Assembly: GCF_026151205.1 (NCBI RefSeq)
Contig: NC_087083.1
Location: forward strand, 8,367,460-8,431,459
Origin: Bolinopsis microptera
Taxonomy: Eukaryota; Ctenophora; Tentaculata; Lobata; Bolinopsidae
Direction of reading: 5' to 3'
Length of the DNA: 64,000 nt
Position numbers and translations under genes: made by a program. The notes beneath the pieces were generated by a model. It was not told where the DNA came from. It was given only the letters and a program-made list of their open reading frames with translations, and did not search any database. Below, piece after piece: positions 20,919-32,349 of this stretch. Numbering within the stretch: position 1 is the stretch's first letter; every line of letters starts with the position of its first letter.

Positions 20919-22410
20919 GATAATAGCAAATAGGTTGTGCGGAAAATGACATTGATGTGTAATATATGGTTCACGGAAAGACAGTTTTTAGTTTAAGGGG
21001 GAATTTTTAGGTATTTCTTGTCAATTTTGTTGTAGTAAAATTAAAACTTGTTTAATATATAAGGGTGTGTTCAGTCCGCATTTGGGGCTTACTTAATAAT
21101 TGGTAAACATGTGCATGGTATTTTGAAGTCGGGCGATGCAGCCCTGAGATTTTTTAGTCGCATATTTGGCGCTTACTTATATTACTAACAATTAGCAAAT
21201 ATGTGCATGAATTTTTGAAAAATTCTTGTTAGCGTAGTTTTATATTCTCATCAAAAGCGTATTTTAAAATTGTTTGCAACGGATCCCTATTCCAATTAGC
21301 AACCAAACCAAACCTAAACCATACCTAAACCACACCTATACCTATCTCTAGATCAATCGGCCAACTCTCCCAGCTTCAGTATCGCTCTCAACACACCACT
21401 CCATTTCACACCTACTTGAACTCTTTAAAACCTTCACACTTCTCACATTCATTTCTGTCTTAGGGTGTTCATTCTTCCGGGCTATACGTTCTAACATTTA
21501 CGAACCGGTAAAACCGCACAGCTGTACTTTTTCTTTCAACACTATTTACTTTTTCAACACCATTTACTACACAGCACTATTTATCTCATAACTGTTTATT
21601 ATTATTAACCCTTTTAACCTTCTTTTTCTTTTTTTTTCTCAAGGCAGGAATATAGGGTAGTAGTTGTACGAGGCTAATACAGAAAACACACAAAGCTTAC
21701 AGCTTTCGGGCGAAGTATTAGCTAGGTCACGTTAATAGGTCACGTAATAACTATTTAATATATAATATATCATACAGGAACTCACAACGTCACGTTATTT
21801 TGCGATCTTACTATTTTATTTTATTCCATATCAAAATCATCTAGCTCACGTCACACTATCATCTATTAATACTTTAAAAGCTGACACTAAACATGGTGCT
21901 AACATATAGTAAGACGTTCAAATGTGATAAATGCTCAGTACGAATTCCCAAATCTCGACAGAATCTAATATGCGACATGTGTAGGCAAGTTAAGCACTAC
22001 AAGTGTAGCTACCTTAGCAAAAATGACGTTGAAAACATAATAAAAACTCCAGGATATAGATGGTCTTGTTTTGAGTGTATATCGGGAGTGCTCCCTATCG
22101 GCAATGATGCATCTAGTAATACTTCAGGTTCCAGGAACTCATCATCTCACACAAAATACAAAGTTAGGTGCCATGCCTGCAGTATAGTAGCATGTCGTAT
22201 AAGGCGAATAATCTCAACGAATGTCCCTGGTACAACAATTTGTGCCATAGAAAGTGTTTTAATGGTAGCCTCTACTCGGTTGTCTTCAATGCTGCGCTAA
22301 AATGATCCCCGGCTTTGGATTTTATGCTTACGAAGTACGAACTACTGAATGTTACTACTGTTAATTTACAGCCCAAAATTTTCAATCCATACGACCGTAA
22401 CAAACTGATA
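20822..22410 (+). repeat. Direct repeat, copy B (gene flank plus LINE leader)
   Basis: This is the partner of bases 1-1564. It begins in the flank of the secreted-protein gene and runs through the leader with CCAAACCAAACC-type pyrimidine/purine runs into the PHD-type LINE ORF. Copy B continues beyond 22410 into endonuclease and RT sequence, so it is the longer copy. Confidence 0.85.
21893..22300 (+). pseudogene. PHD-finger N-terminal part of a CR1-like LINE
   Basis: The ORF starts MVLTYSKTFKCDKCSVR and contains a PHD-like Cys4-His-Cys3 pattern: CDKC, CDMC, HYKC, then WSCFEC. A 5-base insertion near 22183 compared with copy A throws the second zinc cluster out of frame, so this ORF ends in an unrelated 30-codon tail. 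PHD fingers at the N-terminus are known from several CR1-related LINEs and are thought to bind chromatin or aid self-association. Confidence 0.7.
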
Positions 22411-23084
22411 AATAATATAGGGGAACAGATTAGGAGTTCCGAGGAAAACAGTGAACTTTGGGATGAACTATCGGATAAACTAATTAGGTGCACATACCAA
22501 TTTCCTAAACAGATCCTGTGGCCTGGTGATGACGAGCTTGGAATCCTTTCCTTGAATATTCGCTCTATTCACAAAAATTTAGATCAAATTATCGACGACA
22601 TTACCAGTTATGCGAAGTATGACGTTATCAGCCTTAATGAAACCTATTGCAACATAACTAAACTCGCTAACGGTCTGGATGATTTAATTATTGATGGTTT
22701 TCATCCCCCAATCTACCAAGCCCCAATCAGAAAATCTTGCAAAGGAGGAGGCCTACTTACATATGTCAACAAACGGGTATGTAGCTCCTCAGATGATATC
22801 GAAAACTTAACTATGGATCAAGACCCGAGTTTGTATATGGCGAATTCCTGATCACTAAGATCCGATCATGTAAAAAGCTAAATAACACAGTTTTGTTAGT
22901 CAGTGTTTACAGATCACCGTCCAGCAATTCTTCTAAGTTTATCGAAAGTTTCGACGAGATCCTATCAAAATTAAGATCTCACGGGAGAAAACAGACTATT
23001 CTAGCGGGTGACTTTAACATTGATTTAATAAAGCACGAATGTGACGAAAAATCCCAAAATCTTATTGACATTGCCGCTTCCTAG
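22315..23084 (+). pseudogene. LINE APE-type endonuclease domain, frameshifted
   Basis: From about 22330 the frame reads ILSLNIRSIHKNLDQII, VISLNETYC and CKGGGLLTYV, the N-terminal APE endonuclease blocks. It stops near 22849. A second frame (22893-23084) carries LVSVYRSPSSN and ILAGDFNIDL, the middle endonuclease blocks. Further pieces such as LIDHVYTNKV are in yet other frames near 23150. Several frameshifts make it inactive. Confidence 0.75.
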
Positions 23085-23630
23085 TTCCTACGGTTTCACA
23101 CAGGTTATATCCCGACCTACCCGCATAACTGACCACCTAGTGCCACCCTGATTGATCATGTTTATACCAACAAAGTTGAAAAAATTATAAGCGTATTGGC
23201 ACTCGACTTATCTGATCATTTGGGTACATATGTACGCCTAACGCCTTTCCCTCGCTCCATCTTTCGACCGAGCTGCACGACCTTCTGGACCCAAGCTTGG
23301 TAAATGTACTCAGACCTATGAAAAACATGAATATAGGATGTTTAATGAGGCTAATAACGAAACATTTAAAAGGTTGATACATGATGAATTGCATGGGAGC
23401 TTGATGGTTTATGTGCAGAAACGCGTTACGAAAAATTTTGTGAAATTTACACTGACCATTACAACACCGCCTATCCCCTTAACACTAAACGAACTCGCAG
23501 AAATCATGAAAGGGTTGACCCAAAGCCCTGGATCATACCATGACTTGAGGACTCCTTTAATCGTAAAAATATACTTTACTTAGATTATGTCAAAGAACCC
23601 ACTATTCAGAATAAAACTAAGTATGATAAG

Positions 23631-25562
23631 ATGAAAAAGTTCTGCGAAAAGCACAAGAATAATGCAAAAGGCAGGTATTACAAAAAGTATTTCGATGAGC
23701 ACAGCGATATAAACTCTCGCAAGCAGTGGCAGATGATCAACAGTGTTCTTAATAGAACCAAAAAGAATACTGGGATCAATAAACTCGTAGATGAAAACGG
23801 CAACGTAGCTTCTAACTCGTCAGAAATAGCAGAGAAATTCAACGATTACTTTTCCAATATCGCGAGTGATCTCAAGGCGAAAATTGAAACTCGTGATGAC
23901 GATAGAAGCTACGAGGCCTTCTTAAACGACCCCGTCCCCCTCTCTATTTTTATTAGACCAGCTAGTAACTCGGAAATTTATGATATTGTCAAAAAGTTAA
24001 AAAACAAAAGTACCAAAGATACTAAAATCTTTGCACTCAAACTAGCAACTGAAGATGTTAAATTTGTTAATGCACTTACTGGAACAATCTCACAGTCGCT
24101 AGAAGAGGGAGTGTTTTTCCACAGGCACTTAAACTTGCTAGAATTGTTCCTATACACAAAAACGGCTCAAAATCAACCGTCTCTAATTATCGTCCAATCT
24201 CATTACTGGCAGCATTTTCCAAAATTTACGAAAAAGTTATGCACGCTAGACTTGTAGAATTCTTGAATCAAAATTCAAGTTTATACGAACGACAGTATGG
24301 ATTAACTTTAAGGGCCGGTAGATCTTGTGAACATGCACTTTTGGATGCTCAACACACCCTTATTAACTCAATGCATAAAAAGCAAATTTCTCTTCTCCTC
24401 CTCATCGACTTTTCTAAGGCCTTCGATATGGTACTAGATCACGATATATTTCTAAACAAGCTTAATCATTACGGTATAAGAGGTATCGCTAATAAATGGT
24501 TTAAGTCATACCTTACAAATAGAAAACAATATGTTAGTATTAATGGTATTGACTCCTCGTGCAGGGATATGAAGTATGGAGTACCGCAAGGCAGCATCCT
24601 AGGTCCTCTACTCTTTGTCCTATACATTAATGACTTACCTGGCATGGCATAAGCACACTGGCAAAGTTCATTTTATAAATATATGCAGATGATGCCAATA
24701 TTATCATATCCGGTAACAACGTATATGAGATTGAAGATCAACTAAATGTGCTGTCCCAATCTTTGGTAAAATGGGTTGATGTCAATGGATTACTTATTAA
24801 TCTCAAAAAAACTAATTATATGATATTTTCCCGACAAAAGGTACCTAATCTTTCCCCAATTATCATAAACAACGTGAATATTCTGCGCTTGAGCGAAGCT
24901 AAGTTCTTAGGTGTGATTCTTGATGAAAAATTAAGTTGGTCATCTCATTTATCAAATTAAAAGCTTTAAAGTGTAAAATGGCCCGTTATGTTGGTATACT
25001 GTACAAAATTAAATCATACATTCCCTTAGAAGTTAGAATTCAAATCTACCACAGTTTTATTCAGTCACACCTAAACTATTGCTCCTTGGTCTGGGGCTTC
25101 ACGTCCAAAACCGAAATTGAATGCTTATTCCGTCAACAAAAGAAAGGTATTACTATTAGAGCTGCAATGCCAGGATTTGTGAATTATTTTTATAAAGATA
25201 ATACACTTCCTACTGGCACCAAATCTTTTTTCAGCAGCCATTCTATCTTAACCATACACAGCATAACCTTATCTAATTCACTCATTTTCATGAATAAAAT
25301 TTTCTATTTCCCTAATCAGCTCCCTCCGCCCGTCGCAAACTATTCTCGAAACTCAGAAGTTATCACTGAGGCTAACTATGAATGGTTCAATGACTGCAAT
25401 ACTGCCACACATAGGAATTCAATATTCTTCAACGGCCCACTCCTATTTGTAGACGCATCATTAGACGAAGTTTTCAATTCAGTGTCATGCCAATCGCTGA
25501 AGGCTTTCAAATCACAATGCAAGAGAACAGTACTGAAGCTGCAGAAGGGGGTGATAATGTAA
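23631..25562 (+). pseudogene. LINE reverse transcriptase, several frameshifts
   Basis: ORFs in changing frames hold RT blocks in order: NSEIYDIVKKLKNKSTKDT (region 0/1), NYRPISLLAAFSKIYEKV (in a shifted frame near 24195), LLLIDFSKAFDMV, GVPQGSILGPLLFVLYIND, YADDANI (near 24675), and KFLGVILDEKLSW. The tail reads LNYCSLVWGF and ends at 25562. At least three frameshifts separate these blocks. The catalytic YADD is intact as sequence but not in one frame. The LINE probably ends near 26030, after TTAATAAATTTTAATTAG and a CAATCAATTCAATC tail. Confidence 0.85.
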
Positions 25563-26411
25563 ATGAGTGGTCCACGAGTAAATTCCTCATCCACGAAATC
25601 AGCGGCCTCCGTAGGTCCAGTAGAAATAAAAATTCGTAATTGGTTTTGCTGCTAATTGGGGGTAATTCCAGCGTCCAGATTTGAGTTTCTAATTTGTTTT
25701 TAAATTCCTATCAGTGAAATTAATTTGAAACCAAAACCCATTCTAAATGTGATTTGTGAACAAAACTTTTGCTTGAATTTTATTTAATTACATTTTTTTT
25801 CAATTTGCGGCGTGCCAATAAAATAACGACTTCGTATTCGCATTTATTGCAGTTTGTTACGATTTATTTCATTTGACCTCACTTTCTATTTAGTTTTGAT
25901 ATATTTTCTAATAGGTATGTTTTTTCAGGAGTGCCCACTGGGGTTTTATTATGATTATGATGTAGTTAATAAATTTTAATTAGTCCATTAGAGACAATCC
26001 CCTCACGAGGGGCTTTCAATCAATTCAATCATTGCATGACAGTATAATACTAAATGTCATATTTAAAAAAATTGGTATTCATGTATACCAACTGTAAGTT
26101 ACAGTTACACATATATTTTATATTAAAATTAGCATTAGCAATAGCTATACTAATTGGGAATACCTTAAGAACGACAAATTTAGTCTACCACAAATTTAGT
26201 CAAACTTTTGACTAAAATTGTTGTAAACCAAATTTCATGAGACTAAATTTTTCGGCGACTAATTTTAAAGCAGACCAAAATTTCAGTAGAGCAAATATGA
26301 CATGAATATTATTAAGCTAACATTGTTTATAATCAGTATATGACATCTGCATCACCGTTGTGATGTCACAAAACCCTACCAAAGTCCTATTGCACTTAAA
26401 GGGTTAGAGCT

Positions 26412-27714
26412 CAGAGGCACATATTAGGTGCGATGGGTGCGGGATCGCACAATTTACCGTTTTCCGCACATTTCCGCACATTTTGTAATTTTCTGCATAT
26501 TTCCGCATAATCTAGCATTTTCTGCGTAATTTCGCATAATTTTGAAATTTTCGCGTTAAGATTTTCGAGTGTAAAAACCAAAATATGTTAAAAGTCGGGC
26601 CCTTTTAGGGCCGTGACTCAGGCCCTTTTAGGACCGTGACTCAGGCCCTTTCGGGACCGTGACCCACTGACCCAGGCCCTTTTGGAACTCATACCTAGGC
26701 CACGTGACCCAGTTACCACGTGACCCAGGCCCTTTCGGGACCCTGACCCAGGCCCTTTCGGGACCGTGACCCAGGCCCTTTCGGGACCCTGACCCAGGCC
26801 CTTTCGGGACCGTGACCCAGGCCCTTTTGGAACTCATACCTAGGCCACGTGACCCAGTTACCACGTGACCCAGGCCCTTTCGGGACCCTGACCCAGGCCC
26901 TTTCGGGACTGTGACCCAGGCCCTTTCGGGACCGTGACCCAGGCCCTTTCGGGACCGTGACCCAGGCCCTTTCGGGACCGTTACCCAGGCCCTTTCGGGA
27001 CCGTGACCCAGGCCGTTATGGAACTCATGCCTAGGCCACGTGACCCGGTTACCACGTGACCCAGGCCCTTTCGGGACCATGACCCAGGCCCTTTCGGGAC
27101 CGTTACCCAGGCCCTTTCGGGACCGTGACCCAGGCCCTTTCGGGACCGTGACCCAGGCCGTTATGGAACCCTCGTCGTTACCGTACTTCGATCATACCTG
27201 CAGCCCTTTTTATCGGGTAATGAGCTCTATTCTTTGTAGCGTTGGCTTTATAGTGGGCTTAATGGATCTTGGATCAAATGGTTTACAAGTACTGACGATC
27301 AATGCCAACAAGCGTGTCACATATTTGCGATCACACATGGGATCTGATCGACTCTATCAAGAGGCGTCTTCAAATAACTGTCTCCTGATCTCTACCAGAT
27401 CAGGTCACTGTTCTCAGATAACTGAATCTCAATATAGGTTCAATCATGGTCTTAGTAAAGAACTACACCCTCAGTAACACATAAACAGACCTATTTTTGA
27501 TAAGAGCGGCGGTTATACAACTTAGAATTTACAAAGTTCTTCAGAAAATGCAAAAGAAAACCGCACAATTCCCGCACAAATTTCGAAAAAATCGTCGCAC
27601 ATTTGCCTCATAATTGGTAAAAATTTACCGCACCTTACCGCACATTTTACCTTTATAGTCGGGTGCGGTACCGCATAATTTCGATTTTTTTACCGCACCT
27701 AATATGTGCCTCTG
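26412..27714. mobile_element. Non-autonomous hAT-type element, 1303 bp, with 8-bp TSD
   Basis: The ends are exact 21-bp inverted repeats beginning CAGAGGCACATATTAGG. They are flanked on both sides by the same 8 bases, TTAGAGCT (26404-26411 and 27715-27722). An 8-bp target duplication plus a CAG(A/G)G terminus is the hAT superfamily signature. No transposase is encoded. The interior has CCGCACATTTCCGCA-type subterminal repeats in mirrored orientation and a central 23-bp minisatellite. Confidence 0.85.
26605..27165. repeat. 23-bp minisatellite with higher-order structure
   Basis: About 18 units of GACCGTGACCCAGGCCCTTT plus CGG vary mainly as GTGACC, CTGACC or GTTACC. They are interrupted four times by a longer variant containing GGAACTCATACCTAGGCCACG, which shows a higher-order repeat. 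The unit is GC-rich against AT-rich surroundings. A 150-codon ORF across it on the minus strand is just the translated repeat. The array lies wholly inside the hAT-type element. Confidence 0.9.
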
Positions 27715-28597
27715 TTAGAGCTCCTCTTGGACATTACATTTTTAATCGATCCATCCCAATGCATGCTCTGTTGAAACGGCTGAAGTATCATATCGACATA
27801 AACTACGTCGTACCGACAAAAATGGTAAAGTCGAAAAAGGGTGAAATAGAAACTGAACAGTGTACTGAAGAACTTAGTGATACAGAGTCACAAACTCTGG
27901 ATCTGATGTTGTTGAAATTCCTGAGTAATGCATTGCAGTTTAATCTGTAATGCTCAGACGGGGTAGACTAAATTTGTCGTTCTTAAGGTAAATGGAATGG
28001 AAAATGGTCTCGAAAAGTCGAAAAATGTAATTAAACATTTTTAGATTAAAAATTTGCGAAATTTGTGACTAAAATTATGGTAACCAAAATTATCGTAACC
28101 AAATTTATTGTGAACTAAATTTATTGGCCATAAGGTATTGAAATTTGTACAACTTTTTATGAATTCATCTTACTATACTAACAAAATTACACTATTAAAA
28201 TTATTTTTCTCATCAAATTACTTCGATTCTCGATGCATAAGGAGGGTCAGGGTTTGCTCTAACCATGCATAGCCCTTGCAGTATTCCGCGCCCGCCATCC
28301 GCTTAAAATTGGACAATATAGGTAACTTTCTCCATAATTAACGTTAATATGACTTGATTAACCGGTAATCGAATTTCCTCGTATTATACCGACATATCAA
28401 TATCGGGACAGTTAATCAAAGATTTCTTTATTTATCAATGTGTTAATAAGCACCTTAGTACTCGGCAATAAAGATAAACTTCACGACAATCTTCTTAAAG
28501 GTCTAAATTGTGATAAAGGCTAGTTTTTAAGTTGGAAATCAAAAAGGTGCACACGAGAGGACAAGTCCAAATTGATAAAAAATTGTTAAAATCACTG

Positions 28598-28685
28598 GAG
28601 GGATTACACAGGATTACACAGGATTACACAGGATTAAAGTTAAATTATAGATCCATTATCATGGACCGTCATAATTGTTTGCAGA
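28598..28685 (+). repeat. Second copy of the GGATTACACA dispersed repeat
   Basis: Three GGATTACACA units plus the ATAGATCCATTATCATGGA flank match 2659-2745 with a few substitutions. Confidence 0.75.
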
Positions 28686-29407
28686 ACACTCATCTTTGGG
28701 GATTTGTTCTTTGGCGGATTTGTTTTAAAACATATAACTCAGCTAGGAATGATGTTGTGAAGGGGTGATTATATCTAGGTAAACTATAGGTAAAAATATA
28801 ATATTAAATATAAGCTAAAATGTACTAATCTTTGTATTCTAAATGGGGAAAAGAAGAAACATTGTCAGTCAGTCGAGAAAATTGTCAGTCAGGCTATATG
28901 GCAGCTTTGTAGATGTTGTGACAATGCTAGTAGTGGTCCCAGGCTTGCGACTGGAATTGCGGTGTTTAATCGATTTAACGGTATACCAACGATCCACCTC
29001 CCACATGTTGTTTGGTACTTAGCATTATATATATGATGGAGTGGTGTCAATGATGAGGAGTGTGTGATGTGCAAGGATGGAGCGGAGAGGATGGATGATG
29101 ACGATGATGATGATGGGGAAATGTTTTAAGTTTACATTACAATAACATTCAAATTAAAAACTATAAGGCTTCTGAGGTAGATGAAAAGGAAATGCCTTAT
29201 GGTCTGGTCTTTAGGGATGAAGCAATCTTAGGAAGGATGGGGTCACAAAGTGAGCTAAATTTGGGGGCACGGTCAGTTCGGTTCATGGAGAGTTGTCTTA
29301 TCTGTATGGCGGCGCGTTCTGTCAGGTCAAGTTGAGATCGTGTTGTAAGGGATTTGAGGACTTCTATGTTGTTCCAGGAGATGGAATGTCCAGTGGTCAG
29401 GGCATGA

Positions 29408-29562
29408 CAGGGACAAAAGGATTTCGCGATTATTTTGGCCAAAAATCGCGATACCGCGATTTTTAACAGACTATACATTAATTTTAAACTATACATAAAT
29501 TTTGTCGCAAATAATGGAAAAAATCGCGATTCCGTACATGCCGCGATTTCCTTTTGTCCCTG
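29408..29562. mobile_element. 155-bp hAT-type MITE inserted in a LINE
   Basis: Terminal inverted repeats CAGGGACAAAAGGA are exact on both sides. They are followed by TTCGCGAT-type subterminal motifs repeated inside. The flanks carry the 8-bp duplication GGGCATGA (29400-29407 and 29563-29570). Termini and TSD length fit hAT. Its ends differ in sequence from those of the 26412 element, so it belongs to another subfamily. It lies in the 3' part of a minus-strand LINE. Confidence 0.88.
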
Positions 29563-30805
29563 GGGCATGATGGGCGGGGGCGTATTTTTATTACTGTATG
29601 TGTTTTAAGAGTACTTAGCTTCAGCCCGTTGTCGGTGCACCAGTTCATGATGGCTCCAAGACGTTTCTGCGTCATCTCTCTGAGATGATTGGCATCGAAG
29701 CCCTGGTTTCCGCATTTTGCCGGTCCCTCTAACGTGGCTAGTAAAGCAAGATCGTCCGCGAACCCTTGCAGGTCACATGGTATCCTGTCTCTGGTGTACG
29801 ACAGGAGACTGTCCACTACCAGGTTCCATAAGAATGGAGACAGGATCCCACCTTGCGGACACCCTTTTCTTATAACAATGGATTTCCTGCATCCGTTTAA
29901 TTCCACGTTCGTGGTTCTATTGCGGAGTTGGGACATAATCCATTTGTTGACTGAAGACGACTCACATTTCCGGTTCAGGGCCTTCTCTATAGATTTGAAT
30001 GCCACATTGTCGAAGGCCCCTTCGACATCTCAGAAGGTTCCTTGAGCCATACCGGAGCTTATGATTGTCCGTTCTATTTTGTGTACTTTTTTGTGTAAGG
30101 CTGTCTCAGTGGAGGCACCTTTTACAAAACCGTATTTTTTAAAATTAAGTTTTGAGTATATCTTAAAGTCTTCCTCCATATGCCATAGCACTATACGGTC
30201 CATCCACTTGAGTGGTACTGGAGCCATAGTGATGGTTCTGTAGTATTTAGGGTTGTAATAGTCAGTTTGCCCTCAAATTCTAGTACTGACTTCTCAACTC
30301 TACCTTTGGAAAAGATAGTGTTGGATGTCCAGTTGCTGGTTAAATTTGGCGGAATTTCTTCTGCCATATTTTGGTCCTGTTGAATACCTGGTGTCGTGGC
30401 GAAATGGGCGTCCACCATGACTGCCAGGGTTTCAGCTGGGGATTCGGTGAGGACACCATCAGGCTTCCTCACTGTCCCCAATGACCAATCGGGTATTTTT
30501 GTTGTTTTTTATTATCGTAGATATTCTCTTTGAGCATGACTTTGCTTCCATGTTCTTACAGAATTCCTTGAATTTAGATGTTTTAGTACGTCCTACCAGT
30601 CTGTTGTACTCCGCTTGATGTGAGCGTAGTTCAGACCAGTCTTTGTCGGACTTGGTCGACCGAGCTTATCTAAGGCGAAACCGGATACCGGCGTTCGCCT
30701 CTCTAACTTCCGCGGTTTCCCACAGAGGAGTACGAATCTTGTTAGATACATACCTCTCCGTACATGCGGAGTTATAGGCTCGGTTGACGTTATCAGCCGA
30801 GCCCT
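29484..30805 (-). pseudogene. LINE reverse transcriptase fragment (Jockey/I-like)
   Basis: Read on the minus strand from about 30805, the order is: a pre-RT helix region (TKSDKDWSELRSHQAEYNRL), then GTVRKPDGVLTESPAETLAV, a FDNVAFKSIEKAL block, KGCPQGGILSPFLWNLVVD and GFADDLALLA (catalytic ADD), then GAIMNWCTDNGLKLS. Stops and frameshifts at several points (about 30190 and 30015) break the ORF. The RIRP-type tail is cut by the MITE at 29408-29562. The 5' end abuts Penelope-like sequence at about 30805. Confidence 0.8.
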
Positions 30806-31887
30806 GGTGAGGGATAGGATAACAGCGTTCTTGGAGGAGTTGGTAGTGCAGGAGGAATACTTGGTGCAGAGGTTCAGGTTGGCGTGGGTGGGTTTTATGT
30901 AAACTGAAGTGGACTTGTCAGGGTGGATGAGGACGTTGAGGAAAGGGATGGTTTCGTAATCAGTTGGAAGAAGGGTGTTCTTGGGTGAATTTGAGGTCTT
31001 CGGTGAGGGAGTTGAGGAAGGTGAGGAAGTATTTTGCGTGCTGTCTGTCTCTGAAAGATCCGAGGCCATCGTCAACAAAGTGGGAGTAGGTATGAGGGGG
31101 TCAGGACATGAGGAGAGGGCTAGGGATTCTATTTCGGCAAGGCGTATTTCTACTAGTTCTAAGATGAGGTGGAGCTTATGGTGCCACCTTCGTCAATCGT
31201 CTTGGGAGTAAAAGGAGCCGTTGAAGTCGAGGTAGGAGTTGTCAAGGCACAAGTTGATGAGGGATCCTATGGTGGTGGTGGTGAGGTTGGAGGGGAGGAG
31301 AGTGGGGCTTTGTTCGTAGGACGTGATGGCTGTTTTAAGGGCCATGCGCATATCACAGGAGGTGTAGAGGGATTGGGAGGAGCCTAGGGAGTAGTGATAG
31401 GAATAGGAGGGGTTGAGGGAGGAGCCAAAGCGGTGCTTGAAGTCCGAGGAGTCTTTGAGGCGCGCGTAGGGGGTTTTGGGCTAAGGGTTTGATGACTGTG
31501 GCAAGGACTTTGTGTGTTGTGGAGCGCTTGAAGGGTTGTGTTGTAAAAGCTAACTAAGGGACGGATGGGTGCGCCAGGTTTATGAATTTTAGGTTGTCCG
31601 TAGAGTTGAGGCCATCTAGGGTGGAGCCGGAGGTGGTCTGTCGTGATCATTTTGTCGTTGTGAAGTTTCTTGAGAACTTTGTGCAGTTTGGAGGTGACGG
31701 ATTGTGTGAAGTCTTTGTTCAATAGGGTGTAACTACCTGATTTCATGTGGTCATTAATTTTATTTCTGTATTGTTCGTCGGTTAACACCAAATCATTGAA
31801 AATTGCTATTTTCCCAATTTTTATCAACTTTGGAGTCCCGTTGTGAAGTTCTTTTTGAAATCTTTTGAAACTTTGCATGCTTATCAA
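30805..31887 (-). pseudogene. Penelope-like element RT fragment
   Basis: On the minus strand the ORF at 31887-31384 reads HLRLHPRWPQLYGQPKIHKP then GAPIRPLVSFY, the Penelope signature YGxPKxHKPGxPxRPxxS. After frame changes, 31078-30810 reads IPFLNVLIHPDKSTSVYIKP and then THANLNL, the region after the catalytic Asp block. The catalytic FVDD box is not intact in any one frame. No GIY-YIG endonuclease was found, since the fragment joins LINE sequence at about 30805. Confidence 0.75.
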
Positions 31888-31899
31888 ACAATATATAAA

Positions 31900-32340
31900 A
31901 TACCACTATGCAAAAATTTACGGTGATTCGATATTCAATATTGTATACGCACGCAACGTCCGCTTAAATTTTGCACGTGCGAAAGGTGAGAATTTTGCTC
32001 ATTCGTGATTTCGAATATATTCTGCTTTTCCACGACATTTAAATAGAATTATATATGAATTTAATGCCAACTTGAATGAGTAAAAAAAGCCATATTCAGT
32101 CATTTATCGACAAATATGCCTATAAAAACACAAGGAAATGTTTTCAAAGGTTAAATTTCGAAATCATTGAAATTACCTCCTTATTAATGAAGTTATGAGT
32201 TTACATTTCGACTTTGTAAATTACCCTGACATTATAAATATAATCAAAAAGAAATGATATTTGTTCAAAACCCATTATTATGGGTAGAGTGGACCGCTGC
32301 CAGTGTCTCCTCAGCTCTCTCAAATAAAATAAAGTTAAAT
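31900..32340. other. AT-rich spacer
   Basis: No ORF, terminal repeat or RNA gene is recognised here. The phrase AAAACCCATTATTATGGGTA with AGAGTGGACCGCTGCCAGTG recurs near 18675-18725, indicating another dispersed repeat. Confidence 0.4.
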
Positions 32341-32349
32341 ACAATTTTT

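Larger units (their letters stand above)
26161..27990. mobile_element. Element with exact 28-bp terminal inverted repeats
   Basis: The 28 bases at 26161-26188, starting TACCTTAAGAACGAC, are exactly mirrored at 27963-27990. Just inside the left end and just outside the right end lie further AAATTTAGTC- and AAATTTGGTT-rich stretches that are mirror-related but diverged, so the true outer limit may be near 28138 (ATAAGGTATT). No target duplication is clear. A 95-codon ORF near its right end (27663-27950) has no recognised domain. A younger hAT-type element is inserted inside it. Confidence 0.6.

Noticed and set aside
26628-27080. 150-codon minus-strand ORF with repeating GPGSRSRKGLGH-type sequence
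   Set aside because: It is only the translated 23-bp minisatellite; a period not divisible by three keeps all frames similar and open.
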